Translations under genes and position numbers: made by a program | The notes under the pieces: model-generated | What the model saw: the letters and a program-made list of their open reading frames with translations, nothing else | Databases searched by the model: none | What the model was told of the DNA's origin: nothing | In this document: positions 1-9,045 of the stretch, piece by piece | Position numbering within the stretch: position 1 is the stretch's first letter | How the letters are laid out: every line of letters starts with the position of its first letter | Origin: Ruminococcus sp. | GTDB taxonomy: Bacteria; Bacillota; Clostridia; Oscillospirales; Ruminococcaceae | Direction of reading: 5' to 3' | DNA length: 57,846 nucleotides | Assembly (NCBI GenBank): GCA_017450925.1 | Contig: JAFSSS010000061.1 | Location: forward strand, 1-57,846

Positions 1-203
1 AACCTCAACTGGCGTTGAGGCACAGATTTTCGTCAGATTGCCTAAATTCGACGCAGGCTTGCGAGCGAAGTGTGCTTCGCTTTGCGCAACGTCAAGGAGA
101 ATTGACGTCATCTTTGATGACGTTGGTAATCATGACGGAAATCTGGCAAGCAGATGATGTGCAGAGGCGTTAGCCGCGGGTCGTGCGGTGTTGCCTTAGG
201 ATA
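1..203. repeat. Dispersed palindromic repeat, copy 1 (left end cut by window)
   Basis: This stretch is repeated in the same orientation at 31181-31354. Shared blocks include CGTCAGATTG, AAATTCGACGCAGGCTTGC, TCAAGGAGAATT and a right end running from GCAAGCAGATGATG to GCGGTGTTGCC. Inside it, CAGATTTTCGTCA (25-40 region) is complementary to TGACGGAAATCTG (near 134-147, one G-T pair). Relative to copy 2 it carries two extra internal hairpins (GCGAAG/CTTCGC and GACGTCA/TGACGT). The left terminal arm seen in copy 2 lies outside the window or is replaced here. No ORF is present. Confidence 0.8.
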
Positions 204-304
204 TGTCCGCGGGGCGGACGGCTTTGCTGTTCACTATTTGTTTTTTGCGGGCTTGAAAGTTTTTTGGATTTTTATTTTTCCTTAAAGTTGTTTTTAAGTT
301 GGCT

Positions 305-313
305 TGCTATAAT
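305..313 (+). promoter_or_regulatory. Extended -10 promoter element
   Basis: TGCTATAAT at 305-313 is an extended -10 element about 34 bp upstream of the ATG of the following lipoprotein gene. No good -35 hexamer stands at the expected distance, which fits an extended -10 promoter. Confidence 0.5.
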
Positions 314-346
314 GGGGACAGTAAAACAAAGAAAGGGGTCTCTACC

Positions 347-1942
347 ATGAAGGACAACAGAAAGAAGATAGCAGTGCTGGCGGCTTTGCTGTCAGTTTGT
401 ATGATAACCGCAGGCTGCTCCTCGGCAGACAGCAGCGCCGATGCAGTAAAGACGGATGTGACATCCTCTGCAGACTCGGCCTCGGCTGACGAAAGCACCG
501 GCGACAGCAGTGAGGCTGCACAGACAGAAACAGAGAAAAAGGTCAGAGAGTCACAGGCTATCAACATTGCTCCGCCGGAGGAAAATGCAGACGCCTCCGC
601 TGACAGCGGCACTGATGCCGAGCAGAACAGAACAAAGGGCAATTTCGGCGGCGAGATGCCTTGGGGCGGCAACAACAGCAGCACCATAGCTCCCGCCCCC
701 GCAGACGGTTCGGTGAACACGCCCCTAAGCACCACCGGGGCAAGCAAGCTTGACACCACCGAACTCTTCTCAAACCGTGACCAGACCCAGACCGCTGACA
801 CCACCGACGCAAAGACGCTCACCGTTTCCGACGGAAAGACCGTTGAGATAACCAAGGAGGGCATATACGTCATCAAGGGCTCGGCCTCCGACTGCACGGT
901 AAAGGTCAACGCCCCCGATGACGCGAAGGTGCAGCTGGTGCTGGATAACGTGACGATAGAGAACAGCGACTTCCCTGCTATATATGTGGTAAGCGCCGAC
1001 AAGTGCTTTGTGACCACCGCCTCCGGCAGCAGCAACAGTCTTTCGGTGACAGGCACCTTCAAGGCTGACGGCGACACCAACACCGATGCGGTGATCTTCT
1101 CGAAGGACGATCTGGTGCTGAACGGCTCCGGCAGCTTGAAGATAACCTCCGCCAACGGCAACGGCATCTCCGGCAAGGACGATCTGAAGGTCACCGGCGG
1201 CAGCTATGATATAACCTCGGCAGAGGATGCGATCGAGGCCAACGACTCTATCCGCATCAGCGGCGGCAGCTTCAAGATCAACTCCTCAAAGGACGGCCTC
1301 CACGCCGAAAACGACGACGACAGCACCTCCGGCTGGATATATATATCCGACGGCAGCTTTGACATAACCTCCAAGAGCGACGGCATTCAAGCCACCACCG
1401 TTCTTCAGATAGACGACGGAAGATTCAGCATCTCCTCCGGCGAGGGACTTGAAGCCACATATATCCAGATAAACGGCGGCGACATCACGATCAGCGCCAC
1501 TGACGACGGCGTGAACGCCTCAAAGAAGAGCAATTTCACCACACCCTGTTTTGAAATGACCGGCGGCAGCCTTGACATAACCATGAGCGGCAGCGATGTT
1601 GACGCGGTCGATGTCAACGGAAGCATCACTGTAAGCGGAGGCTCAATCAACATCACCTGTCCCACACAGGGCATGAACGAATCCTTTGACTATGACGGCA
1701 CAGCCGACTTCACCGGCGGCACGATCACGGTGAACGGCCAGCAGCTTGACAGCATACCCTCTCCCAAAATGGCCGGCGGCGGCATGGGAGGCCGCGGCGG
1801 CTTCGGCGGTCAGGAGGGCATGGACGGTCAGGGAGCATTCCCGGGACAGGACGGCCAGGACGGCTTCGGCGGACGCGGCGGCATGGGCGGCATGGAAGGC
1901 CAAGAGGGCTTCGGCGGCCGCGGCAGGATGCGCGATCAGTAA
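347..1942 (+). CDS. Cthe_2159-like carbohydrate-binding beta-helix lipoprotein
   Basis: A 531-residue exported lipoprotein. I start at the ATG at 347 because GAAAGGGG lies just upstream and the protein then begins with a clean lipoprotein signal (MKDNRKK, hydrophobic stretch, lipobox ITAGC). Residues about 25-150 are a Ser/Ala/Asp-rich linker. From about residue 150 the sequence carries repeated short strands such as GGSFDITS, GGSFKINSS and GGSLDIT, the pattern of a right-handed beta-helix; this and the N-terminal strand layout resemble the DUF4353/Cthe_2159 family, whose founding member binds cellulose and acidic sugars. The last 60 residues are a Gly/Arg/Met/Gln-rich tail (GGRGGFGGQ type). 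Family call is by pattern only; binding function is inferred. It ends in a terminator and faces the CotH-like gene. Confidence 0.75.
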   Translation: MKDNRKKIAVLAALLSVCMITAGCSSADSSADAVKTDVTSSADSASADESTGDSSEAAQTETEKKVRESQAINIAPPEENADASADSGTDAEQNRTKGNFGGEMPWGGNNSSTIAPAPADGSVNTPLSTTGASKLDTTELFSNRDQTQTADTTDAKTLTVSDGKTVEITKEGIYVIKGSASDCTVKVNAPDDAKVQLVLDNVTIENSDFPAIYVVSADKCFVTTASGSSNSLSVTGTFKADGDTNTDAVIFSKDDLVLNGSGSLKITSANGNGISGKDDLKVTGGSYDITSAEDAIEANDSIRISGGSFKINSSKDGLHAENDDDSTSGWIYISDGSFDITSKSDGIQATTVLQIDDGRFSISSGEGLEATYIQINGGDITISATDDGVNASKKSNFTTPCFEMTGGSLDITMSGSDVDAVDVNGSITVSGGSINITCPTQGMNESFDYDGTADFTGGTITVNGQQLDSIPSPKMAGGGMGGRGGFGGQEGMDGQGAFPGQDGQDGFGGRGGMGGMEGQEGFGGRGRMRDQ

Positions 1943-1975
1943 GTATTTATTCCTTCTCCCTTTTCATATTCCCGT

Positions 1976-2010
1976 CCCCTCTGCTGTATCACGGCAGAGG
2001 GGAACTTGTT
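1976..2010 (+). terminator. Intrinsic terminator after the beta-helix lipoprotein
   Basis: CCCCTCTGC (1976-1984) pairs with GCAGAGGGG (1994-2002), followed by a weak T-rich stretch. The same core stem (CCTCTGCTGT...GGCAGAGG) ends the GH5 gene at 13807. Confidence 0.75.
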
Positions 2011-2019
2011 TATAATTAA

Positions 2020-2157
2020 TAAAGAATAAAGAAAAAAGAATAAAGAATAAACAAGGTATCGCCTTCGGCGATGATTTTAAAATTCGTCCGCGGAGCGGAC
2101 ACCTTTATTATTCTTTATTCTTGTTTCTTTATTCTTTATTCTTTTAGCGGCGGCCGA
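2020..2157. repeat. AT-rich palindromic repeat family, copy a
   Basis: Outer arms of AAAGAATAAAGAA type units (2021-2050) are matched by TTTATTCTTTATTCTTT units (2103-2145). Between them stand two hairpins, GGTATCGCC/GGCGATGA and GTCCGC/GCGGAC, with ACAAGG before and ACCTT after. The right boundary is CTTTTAGCGGCGGC. Copies b (13861) and c (17436) share all parts. It lies between two convergent genes. Confidence 0.85.
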
Positions 2158-2210
2158 TCAAGGTGTGGCTGTGCGAACTCTTCTTTCCGCCGCCGCGCCG
2201 CCGCGCCGCC

Positions 2211-3761
2211 TCACAGCCACTGCTTGTCGAGCCACTTGATGCGGCCGTTGATGAAATTGCATATGTCCTTGGCCTTGTCGGTCTTCCAGCTTTCCTCGCC
2301 GAGGTCGTTTTTCAGAGTATAGCAGTCGGCGATTATCTGCTTGGTGGTCTCGGTCAGAACGCCGCTGTCGTGGAGAGCCTTCCACCGTGCCTTGACCTTG
2401 TCTGCGAACCAGTCTGCCTTCATCGCTACGGTGTACCAGATGTTTGACCTGTCGTAGCCGTCCTTCCAGATGTCTTGGAAGGTGCAGGCGTAGTATTTGC
2501 CGGAGGACCTGCCCTCGTATGCCCAGTTGAAATCCCAGGGGGCAAGGAAGGTAAGCCTTTTGTAAATGCTTTGGTCGGTGAAATCCACTGACATATAGAA
2601 GCTGCCGGCGCCCACATCGTTGTTGTGGACAAGCTCCTGCAGTATCAGCATATTGATAAGAGAGTCGGTGTCGATAACGGCCTCGACTGCCTGCTGGGGG
2701 GTCATATCCTCGGCGGGGACGGTATTGAAGCTCTCGTCGAGCTTCATCGCCTTGCCGTTCTCGGCGGCTTCATAGAGTATCTTGAAGCAGCCGTCGGTGT
2801 ACTTCTCTATGAATTTCAGCTGACCCTCGGTGTTGATATCCGACTTGATGCTGTAGTCCTTGTCCCAAAGCTTGCGGGTCTCGCCGTTGATGTCCTCAAA
2901 TTCATTGCCGGTATGGTCAAGGGTAAAATAGGGATGCTCGTCAGAGGCGTAGTTATCCATTTCGATGACATAGCCTATCTCGTTCTGCGTTTCATCGGGT
3001 CTTGGCTCGTAAACGTCGATGCGCCCCTTGCCGGCTTGGTTCTGCTCGCAGAGGAGATAAATCCCGGCGGGGGTGCCGTTCAGGTAAAGGTTCACATACA
3101 TGAAATCGGTGGAGTAATACTTCCCCTCGAATATGGTCTTGGCAAGGCTGAGGCCGGCATAGTCGGGGGCAAGGTTCCAGTAGGAGCGCAGCAGCACCCA
3201 GCTTTTGTAGGCGTTCCCGCCGTGGAGCCCCAGCATTCCCTGCTTTTCCTCAAACTTGATGCGGTAGGGCTTTTCGTCCCCTTGGTCGGCGGTGGAGTTG
3301 CCGCGCACCTTTACGCCGCCGGCAGCCGTCAGCTTATAGGCATCGTCGCAGTTGAAGACGTCGATGACCGCCGCTGTGTAGTCATCCTTGGACTTTATTA
3401 TGCTGCCGTCCTCGGTGGTGATGTTGATGCAGGGATGCTCCTTTTCCTTGGCGATGCTCTCAAGGGTCTTGGTGATGCTGTCCTTTTTCTCCTCGTACTG
3501 TTCAGAGACCTTTTGAAGCGACGGCATGGGCGTGCTTTCCTGCATAATGGGAGACCACTCTGCGGCAGAGCTGACATCCTCCTTGGGCTCGGCGGCGGAG
3601 CTGTCGGGAAGGCTTTCTGCTTCGGCAGCGGAGGAAGCGCTCTCACTGACTGCGGAAGAGGCTGCTGCATCCGAAGCGCTCCCGCTGCTCTCCTCCGATG
3701 CTGCACAGCCTGTCGGGAGCAGCAGCGCCGCTGCCGCTATGACTGCGATAAGTCTTTTCAT
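2211..3761 (-). CDS. CotH-like kinase-fold lipoprotein
   Basis: A 516-residue exported protein of the CotH family. The start at 3761 follows AAGGAGGTC and gives a lipoprotein signal ending in LLPTGC; the reading frame is open further upstream but without a ribosome site. After a Ser/Ala/Glu linker (to about residue 75) come CotH hallmarks: a strand with KVRGNST, KPYRIKF, then SWVLLRSYWN, and VNLYLNGTPAGIYLLCEQ, with FLAPWDFNWAYEG nearer the C-terminus. CotH proteins in spores are atypical protein kinases; in ruminococci CotH-like lipoproteins and cellulosome-associated forms are common and their role is unsettled. Catalysis here is not shown. It is convergent with the beta-helix lipoprotein and has its own sigma-A type promoter. 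Confidence 0.8.
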   Translation of the reverse strand: MKRLIAVIAAAALLLPTGCAASEESSGSASDAAASSAVSESASSAAEAESLPDSSAAEPKEDVSSAAEWSPIMQESTPMPSLQKVSEQYEEKKDSITKTLESIAKEKEHPCINITTEDGSIIKSKDDYTAAVIDVFNCDDAYKLTAAGGVKVRGNSTADQGDEKPYRIKFEEKQGMLGLHGGNAYKSWVLLRSYWNLAPDYAGLSLAKTIFEGKYYSTDFMYVNLYLNGTPAGIYLLCEQNQAGKGRIDVYEPRPDETQNEIGYVIEMDNYASDEHPYFTLDHTGNEFEDINGETRKLWDKDYSIKSDINTEGQLKFIEKYTDGCFKILYEAAENGKAMKLDESFNTVPAEDMTPQQAVEAVIDTDSLINMLILQELVHNNDVGAGSFYMSVDFTDQSIYKRLTFLAPWDFNWAYEGRSSGKYYACTFQDIWKDGYDRSNIWYTVAMKADWFADKVKARWKALHDSGVLTETTKQIIADCYTLKNDLGEESWKTDKAKDICNFINGRIKWLDKQWL

Positions 3762-3810
3762 AATGACCTCCTTATTATCATCTGCTCTGATAAACATATC
3801 GGTTTCTGAC

Positions 3811-3839
3811 AGTATAGCATATCTTTCCATAAATTGCAA
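3811..3839 (-). promoter_or_regulatory. Promoter of the CotH-like gene
   Basis: On the minus strand TTGCAA (3834-3839), 17-bp spacer, TATACT (3811-3816). Just upstream (3850-3880) lies a run of TGCAnAATGCA-type short repeats. Confidence 0.7.
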
Positions 3840-3924
3840 GTGTTCAATTCAATGCACAATGCACTATGCATAATGCATCGAACTGAACAAATATTATTTG
3901 TTTGCGCATCGGAAGAATTTTTTG

Positions 3925-3953
3925 TTGACATTTCGTCCGGGATTTGATATAAT
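3925..3953 (+). promoter_or_regulatory. secA promoter
   Basis: TTGACA (3925-3930), 17-bp spacer, TATAAT (3948-3953); about 85 nt of leader before secA. Confidence 0.8.
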
Positions 3954-4042
3954 ATAATATGTATTGCTATATCAAGTAAGCAAATGCGTTATACAGGAAA
4001 GTAAATACGGATCGTAATAATAATGTAAGGTGGAATGAAACA

Positions 4043-6793
4043 ATGGGATTAGTCGAAGCAATATTCGGTAATTACTCAAAGAAGGAGCTAAAAAGGATAG
4101 AGCCCATAAAGCAGCAGGTGCTCGATCTTGAGGCAAAGTATGCCCCTATGAGCGACAAGGAGCTAAGACAGCAGACACAGATCATGAAGGACAAGATCTC
4201 TGACGGGCTGGGTACTTTGGACGACGTTCTGCCGGACGCTCTTGCTGTTTGCCGTGAGGCCGCGTGGCGCGTTCTGGGCAAGAAGCCCTTCCCGGTGCAG
4301 ATCATCGGTGCTATCGTACTGCATCAGGGACGTATCGCTGAAATGAAGACCGGTGAAGGTAAGACCCTCGTGGCCTGCCTTGCCGCATACGCCAACTCGC
4401 TTAGCGGTCATGGCGTTCACGTTGTAACCGTCAACGACTATCTGGCTAAGTTCCAGTCGGAGGAAATGGGCAAGGTGTTCCGCTTCCTCGGCCAGTCTAT
4501 CGGCTGTGTTCTGCAGGGCATGAACAACGACGCCAAGCGCGTGGCCTACAATGCCGACATCACCTACGGCACCAACTCGGAGTTCGGCTTCGACTATCTG
4601 CGTGACAACATGGTGATATATAAAAAGGATAAGGTGCAGAGAGAATTTGCCTTCGCTATCGTGGACGAGGTGGACTCGATACTCATAGACGAGGCAAGAA
4701 CTCCTCTTATCATTTCAGGTCAGGGTGACAAATCGACCGAGCTTTACACACTGGCCGACCGCTTTGCCAAGACCCTGAAGCCTGTGACCGTTGTGGAAAT
4801 GGACGACAAGGCAGACAACGACTCTTTGGGCGGCGACTACATCATCGACGAAAAGGCAAGGACTGCCACGCTGACCAAATCGGGCGTTGCCAAGGCTGAA
4901 CGCGCCTTCAATGTCGAGAACCTTATGGATGCCGACAACATGACCCTTCTGCATCACATCAATCAAGCTATCAAGGCCAACGGCACGATGCACAGGGATA
5001 TAGACTATGTAGTTAAGCCCGGAAAGAGCGGCGGCGACGAGGTATTCATCGTTGACGAGTTCACGGGACGTATCATGGACGGCAGACGCTTCAACGACGG
5101 TCTGCATCAGGCGATCGAGGCCAAAGAGGGCGTTAAGGTAATGCGCGAGAGCAAGACTATCGCCACTATCACCTATCAGAACTTCTTCCGTCTGTATAAG
5201 AAGCTCTCCGGCATGACGGGTACTGCTCTTACGGAAGAGGATGAGTTCAGAGAGATCTACAAGCTCGACTGCATTGAGGTGCCGACCAACAGGCCGGTCA
5301 TCAGAAAGGATCACCCGGACGTGGTTTACAAGACCGAAAAGGGCAAGTTCAACGCTGTTATAGATCAGATCATCGAGTGCCACGAAAAGGGTCAGCCTGT
5401 GCTGGTGGGTACCGTTTCTATCGAGAAGTCGGAATATCTTTCCAGACTGCTGAAAAACAAGGGCGTAAAGCATCAGGTGCTGAATGCGAAGTATCATGAG
5501 AAGGAAGCAAAGATCGTAGCGCAGGCCGGCAAGTTCGGGGCGGTCACTATCGCCACCAACATGGCCGGACGAGGCACTGATATCATCCTCGGAGGAAACG
5601 CAGAATATCTTGCGACCGCCGATCTTTACAAGCTGGAATATCCCGAGGAGGTGATCGTTGAGGCCACCGGCTTTGCCGAGACCGAGGACGAAACTATCCT
5701 TGAGGCAAGAGCAAAGTACAAGGAGTTCCTTGAAAAATACAACGCCGAGGTAAAGGAAAAGGCACAGGCTGTTAAGGACGCAGGCGGACTGTTCATCATC
5801 GGTACCGAAAGACACGAGTCAAGACGTATCGACAACCAGCTGCGCGGACGTTCCGGCCGTCAGGGCGACCCCGGCGAGAGCCTGTTCTTCCTCTCGCTTG
5901 AGGACGATCTGATGAGGCTCTTCGGCGGCGACCGCATCACCTCGATGATGAATATGCTCAAGGTGGATGAAAACACGCCTATCCAGTCAAAGATGCTTTC
6001 AAGCGTTATCGAGTCCTCGCAGAAGAAGATCGAGGGCAGGAACTTCAACATCAGAAAGAACGTACTGAACTACGACGATGTTATGAACGCACAGCGTGAG
6101 ATCATCTACGGACAGAGGCAGAAGGTGCTGGACGGCGAGGATATCCACGACTACATCCTGAGCATGATCTCTGATTTCATCGAGACCTCTGTAAACACCT
6201 ATCTCCCCGATGACGAGATGCACGACTACTGGAACCTTGAGGGTCTGCGCGACCACTTCATGGGTCTGTTCACTGTAGATGACGATTTCAGATACTCCTC
6301 TGACGAGCTGGACAGCGTAAGCAAGAGCGATATCATCACCATGCTCACCGAGCGTGCCAACGCAATGTACGAGGAGCGCGAGAAGCAGCTGGGCGCAGAA
6401 ATGCTCCGCGAGGTGGAGAGAGTCGTTCTGCTGAAGGTCGTTGACACAAAGTGGATGGCACACATCGACGATATGGACGAGCTGAAGAAGGGCATCAGTC
6501 TCCGCAGCTACGGTCAGAAGAACCCTGTTGTCGAATACCGTATGGAAGGCTTTGAGATGTTCGACGCTATGGTCGATTCTATCCGCGAGGACACTGTAAG
6601 GATGCTGTTCACCATTCAAGTCAGAGTTCAAGGCGGCGAGGCACAGGCTCCCAAGCGCGAGCAGGTGCTGAACGAGGGTCCCCAGCATCACAATCTGACC
6701 CGCAGAGTAAAGCGCATAGGCCCCAACGATCCCTGTCCCTGCGGCAGCGGCCTGAAATACAAGAAGTGCTGCGGCGCAAAGAAGGATCAGTAA
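4043..6793 (+). CDS. secA: Preprotein translocase ATPase SecA
   Basis: A full-length 916-residue SecA, the cytosolic motor that drives unfolded precursors through SecYEG. Visible signatures: Walker A MKTGEGKT (residues 101-108), the DEAD-type box in VDEVDSILIDEARTPL, the NMAGRGTDI motif of nucleotide-binding domain 2, ERHESRRIDNQLRGRSGRQGD type sequence (helicase motif VI), and a C-terminal zinc-binding tail CPCGSGLKYKKCCG. The ATG at 4043 follows AAGGTGG. It has its own consensus promoter and a strong terminator, so it is probably monocistronic, although some read-through into the small membrane genes after it is possible because I see no promoter there. The secE and nusG genes are also in this window (20.6 kb). 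Confidence 0.98.
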   Translation: MGLVEAIFGNYSKKELKRIEPIKQQVLDLEAKYAPMSDKELRQQTQIMKDKISDGLGTLDDVLPDALAVCREAAWRVLGKKPFPVQIIGAIVLHQGRIAEMKTGEGKTLVACLAAYANSLSGHGVHVVTVNDYLAKFQSEEMGKVFRFLGQSIGCVLQGMNNDAKRVAYNADITYGTNSEFGFDYLRDNMVIYKKDKVQREFAFAIVDEVDSILIDEARTPLIISGQGDKSTELYTLADRFAKTLKPVTVVEMDDKADNDSLGGDYIIDEKARTATLTKSGVAKAERAFNVENLMDADNMTLLHHINQAIKANGTMHRDIDYVVKPGKSGGDEVFIVDEFTGRIMDGRRFNDGLHQAIEAKEGVKVMRESKTIATITYQNFFRLYKKLSGMTGTALTEEDEFREIYKLDCIEVPTNRPVIRKDHPDVVYKTEKGKFNAVIDQIIECHEKGQPVLVGTVSIEKSEYLSRLLKNKGVKHQVLNAKYHEKEAKIVAQAGKFGAVTIATNMAGRGTDIILGGNAEYLATADLYKLEYPEEVIVEATGFAETEDETILEARAKYKEFLEKYNAEVKEKAQAVKDAGGLFIIGTERHESRRIDNQLRGRSGRQGDPGESLFFLSLEDDLMRLFGGDRITSMMNMLKVDENTPIQSKMLSSVIESSQKKIEGRNFNIRKNVLNYDDVMNAQREIIYGQRQKVLDGEDIHDYILSMISDFIETSVNTYLPDDEMHDYWNLEGLRDHFMGLFTVDDDFRYSSDELDSVSKSDIITMLTERANAMYEEREKQLGAEMLREVERVVLLKVVDTKWMAHIDDMDELKKGISLRSYGQKNPVVEYRMEGFEMFDAMVDSIREDTVRMLFTIQVRVQGGEAQAPKREQVLNEGPQHHNLTRRVKRIGPNDPCPCGSGLKYKKCCGAKKDQ

Positions 6794-6805
6794 ATAAACA
6801 TTCTG

Positions 6806-6837
6806 ACAGGACGGACAGTTTGCTCCGTCCTGTTTTG
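6806..6837 (+). terminator. secA terminator
   Basis: ACAGGACGGA (6806-6815) pairs perfectly with TCCGTCCTGT (6824-6833), then TTTT. Confidence 0.85.
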
Positions 6838-6877
6838 GAATACCAAAGTCGAAAACGTTTAAGGGGGACAACAGTCT

Positions 6878-7285
6878 GTGAAGTATTTCATTGCTGCCGC
6901 AGTAACAGGCGGTGCGGGGACTATTACACTCTGCTTAGCGGAGATCGATTTTCTGAACCTGTTCGGGCTTGCCCTTGTGGGTATAGGCATACTGTTTCTT
7001 ATTATGTCGTTGATATGCCTTACAGCAAGGCTCATCAGAAAGCCGAGACCCTCAAGCGCACTGATGTTTGCCATCGGTGATGCAGTGCTCATGGCGGCGA
7101 TATGCATATATGCTGGCTACTTTCACGGTCTGTTCCCAGCCCTTCTGCTGCTTTATGTCGTTCCGACACTCGGGATAGTGTTTTTTGCGGCGCTCTCAAT
7201 TTGGCTTTCGCAAAGGAGCAAGGTCGTCCGTGAAGATCACCTCGGACAAGCCGAAGATCCGGACCAGGATAAAACGGAGGGATGA
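6878..7285 (+). CDS. Small multi-pass membrane protein, paralogue 1
   Basis: A 135-residue protein starting with GTG after AAGGGGGA. It has about four hydrophobic segments (residues 3-22, 27-50, 64-82, 88-110) and a charged C-terminal tail rich in Asp, Glu and Gln. I do not recognise a family. It is clearly related to the next gene: both share a start of M-x-K-Y, a segment FAIGD(A/T)VLM in the middle, and a similar last helix followed by basic residues and an acidic tail. It opens a co-directional run that ends with the GH5 cellulase. Function unknown. Confidence 0.75.
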   Translation: MKYFIAAAVTGGAGTITLCLAEIDFLNLFGLALVGIGILFLIMSLICLTARLIRKPRPSSALMFAIGDAVLMAAICIYAGYFHGLFPALLLLYVVPTLGIVFFAALSIWLSQRSKVVREDHLGQAEDPDQDKTEG

Positions 7286-7288
7286 GTT

Positions 7289-7771
7289 GTGCCAAAATAT
7301 CTTAAACCTGCCGCAGTGTTCGGAGCGGCGGGAGCAGTACTGCTGCTGCTGACATTAGCTGTAAAATGGTCTTTGACCCTGTTCGTTCTGGGGATATTCG
7401 CTCTCGGCGTTGCGGCGGTGTTCCTGCTGATGATGTTCATGGCGATCATAGGACAGAAAAAGGGCCGCAGGCTATCGGGCTGGAGACTGTTCGCCATAGG
7501 AGATACAGTGCTTATGCTTATTGCCGCAGCAATAGGCGCTGTTGACCTTATCACCTCAAGAGACGCGGAATACTTCGGCCCCGGAACGCTGGGGACTGTG
7601 ATCTTCTACTACGGGCTGCCGGTGCTTGGTGCCCTGCTGCTGCTGGAGCTGTTTGTGTGGAAGATATACAAGCAGATGAAGGAGACCTCCGGCGAGGAGG
7701 AGCAAAGCGTACAGGAGCGTCCGCAGAGGATAGCCTATCCCCCGCAGACGGATGACGGTAAAAAAGAATAA
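7289..7771 (+). CDS. Small multi-pass membrane protein, paralogue 2
   Basis: A 160-residue membrane protein starting with GTG at 7289, three bases after the stop of its paralogue, with ACGGAGGG as ribosome site inside the previous gene. Four hydrophobic segments are visible (about 7-25, 28-52, 67-85, 104-125), with FAIGDTVLM matching FAIGDAVLM of paralogue 1, and a Glu/Gln/Pro-rich soluble tail. The pair probably arose by tandem duplication and diverged considerably. No known family recognised. Confidence 0.75.
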   Translation: MPKYLKPAAVFGAAGAVLLLLTLAVKWSLTLFVLGIFALGVAAVFLLMMFMAIIGQKKGRRLSGWRLFAIGDTVLMLIAAAIGAVDLITSRDAEYFGPGTLGTVIFYYGLPVLGALLLLELFVWKIYKQMKETSGEEEQSVQERPQRIAYPPQTDDGKKE

Positions 7772-7785
7772 CGGAGGTAATTACG

Positions 7786-9045
7786 ATGACTGCATTTTCA
7801 AAGGCCGATATACTTCTGCCAAAGGACGCAGATATGGAGAAATGGGCTGTAGTAGCCTGCGACCAATACACAAGCGAGCCGGAATACTGGGCCGAGACCG
7901 ACCGCATCGCTGGGGACGCTCCCTCGGCGCTCAGGCTTATCCTGCCGGAGGTCTATCTTGAGGACGAGGACGTTACCGACAGGATCGAGGCTATCCACAG
8001 GGATATGGAGAAATATCTTGCAGACGGAGTGTTCAGGGAGTACAGAGATGCCTTCATCTACATCGAGCGCGTTCAGTCGGACGGACTGGTGAGAGCCGGT
8101 CTGGTGGGTAAGATCGACCTTGAAAAGTACGACTACCGAAAGGGCTCGAAGTCACAGGTAAGAGCCACTGAGGCCACGGTGGTCGAGCGCATCCCGCCGA
8201 GAGTAAGGATAAGGACGGGCGCACCCGTTGAGCTGCCCCACATCATGATACTTATCGACGACACCGACAGGACTGTCATCGAGCCTCTGACTGCTGCAAA
8301 GGACAGCTTTGAGCCGCTTTACAGCTTTCCCCTCATGCAGGGGGGCGGAAGCATCAAGGGCTGGCTGGTGGATGGCAAGGCCGCTGAGGGCGTGACTGCT
8401 GCACTGGAGGCTCTCGGTGATATCGGCGCCTTCAACAGGAAATACGGTCTTAACGAGGAAAGCCCCTTGGTCTATGCAATGGGTGACGGCAATCATTCCC
8501 TTGCTACGGCAAAGGAGTTCTACGAGCGTCTGAAGGCAGCGAACCCGGGCAAGGATCTGTCGGAGCATCCCGCAAGGTATGCGCTGGTGGAGATCGTGAA
8601 CCTCCACTCCGAGGCGCTGCGCTTTGAGGCTATCCACCGCATTGTCACCGGCGTGGATGTCAAGGCGCTTATGGCACATCTGACGGATCTGTTGGAGCTG
8701 TCCGATGCCCCCGCCGAGCAGAGCTTTACCGTCGTGGGCGACGGCGAGAGACGCAGGGTGTATGTTCACAAGCCCCTGTCAAAGCTTTCGGTGGGCTCGC
8801 TGCAGGCGGCACTCGATCAGCTGCTGCCCGGACTGGGCGGAAAGGTGGATTACATCCACGGCGAGGACGTTATCGAAAGGCTTTCCAAGCCGGAGGATGC
8901 AGTGGGCTTCCTGCTGCCGGACATGGGCAAGGAGGAGCTGTTCCCCACGGTCATCGTGGACGGCGCTCTGCCGAGAAAGACCTTCTCAATGGGTCATGCG
9001 GCAGACAAGAGATATTATGTAGAGGCGCGTAAAATTGAAGAATAA
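7786..9045 (+). CDS. DUF1015 family protein (SerK-like fold)
   Basis: A 419-residue cytosolic protein recognised as DUF1015 from its start (KADILLPKDADMEKWAVVACDQYTSE region) and from the conserved VYAMGDGNHSLATAK and YIHGEDVIERL segments. Some archaeal DUF1015 members are ADP- or ATP-dependent free serine kinases; for bacterial members the substrate is not settled, so I leave it open. The ATG follows ACGGAGGTAATT. Its last 11 bases overlap the start of the HAD gene, which indicates translational coupling. Confidence 0.85.
   Translation: MTAFSKADILLPKDADMEKWAVVACDQYTSEPEYWAETDRIAGDAPSALRLILPEVYLEDEDVTDRIEAIHRDMEKYLADGVFREYRDAFIYIERVQSDGLVRAGLVGKIDLEKYDYRKGSKSQVRATEATVVERIPPRVRIRTGAPVELPHIMILIDDTDRTVIEPLTAAKDSFEPLYSFPLMQGGGSIKGWLVDGKAAEGVTAALEALGDIGAFNRKYGLNEESPLVYAMGDGNHSLATAKEFYERLKAANPGKDLSEHPARYALVEIVNLHSEALRFEAIHRIVTGVDVKALMAHLTDLLELSDAPAEQSFTVVGDGERRRVYVHKPLSKLSVGSLQAALDQLLPGLGGKVDYIHGEDVIERLSKPEDAVGFLLPDMGKEELFPTVIVDGALPRKTFSMGHAADKRYYVEARKIEE

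Noticed and set aside
3845-3885. Short TGCACAATGCA/TGCATAATGCAT repeats, also near 31060-31080, as a CRISPR or operator array
   Set aside because: Units are irregular, 8-12 bp, without spacers; too weak to call beyond simple sequence.
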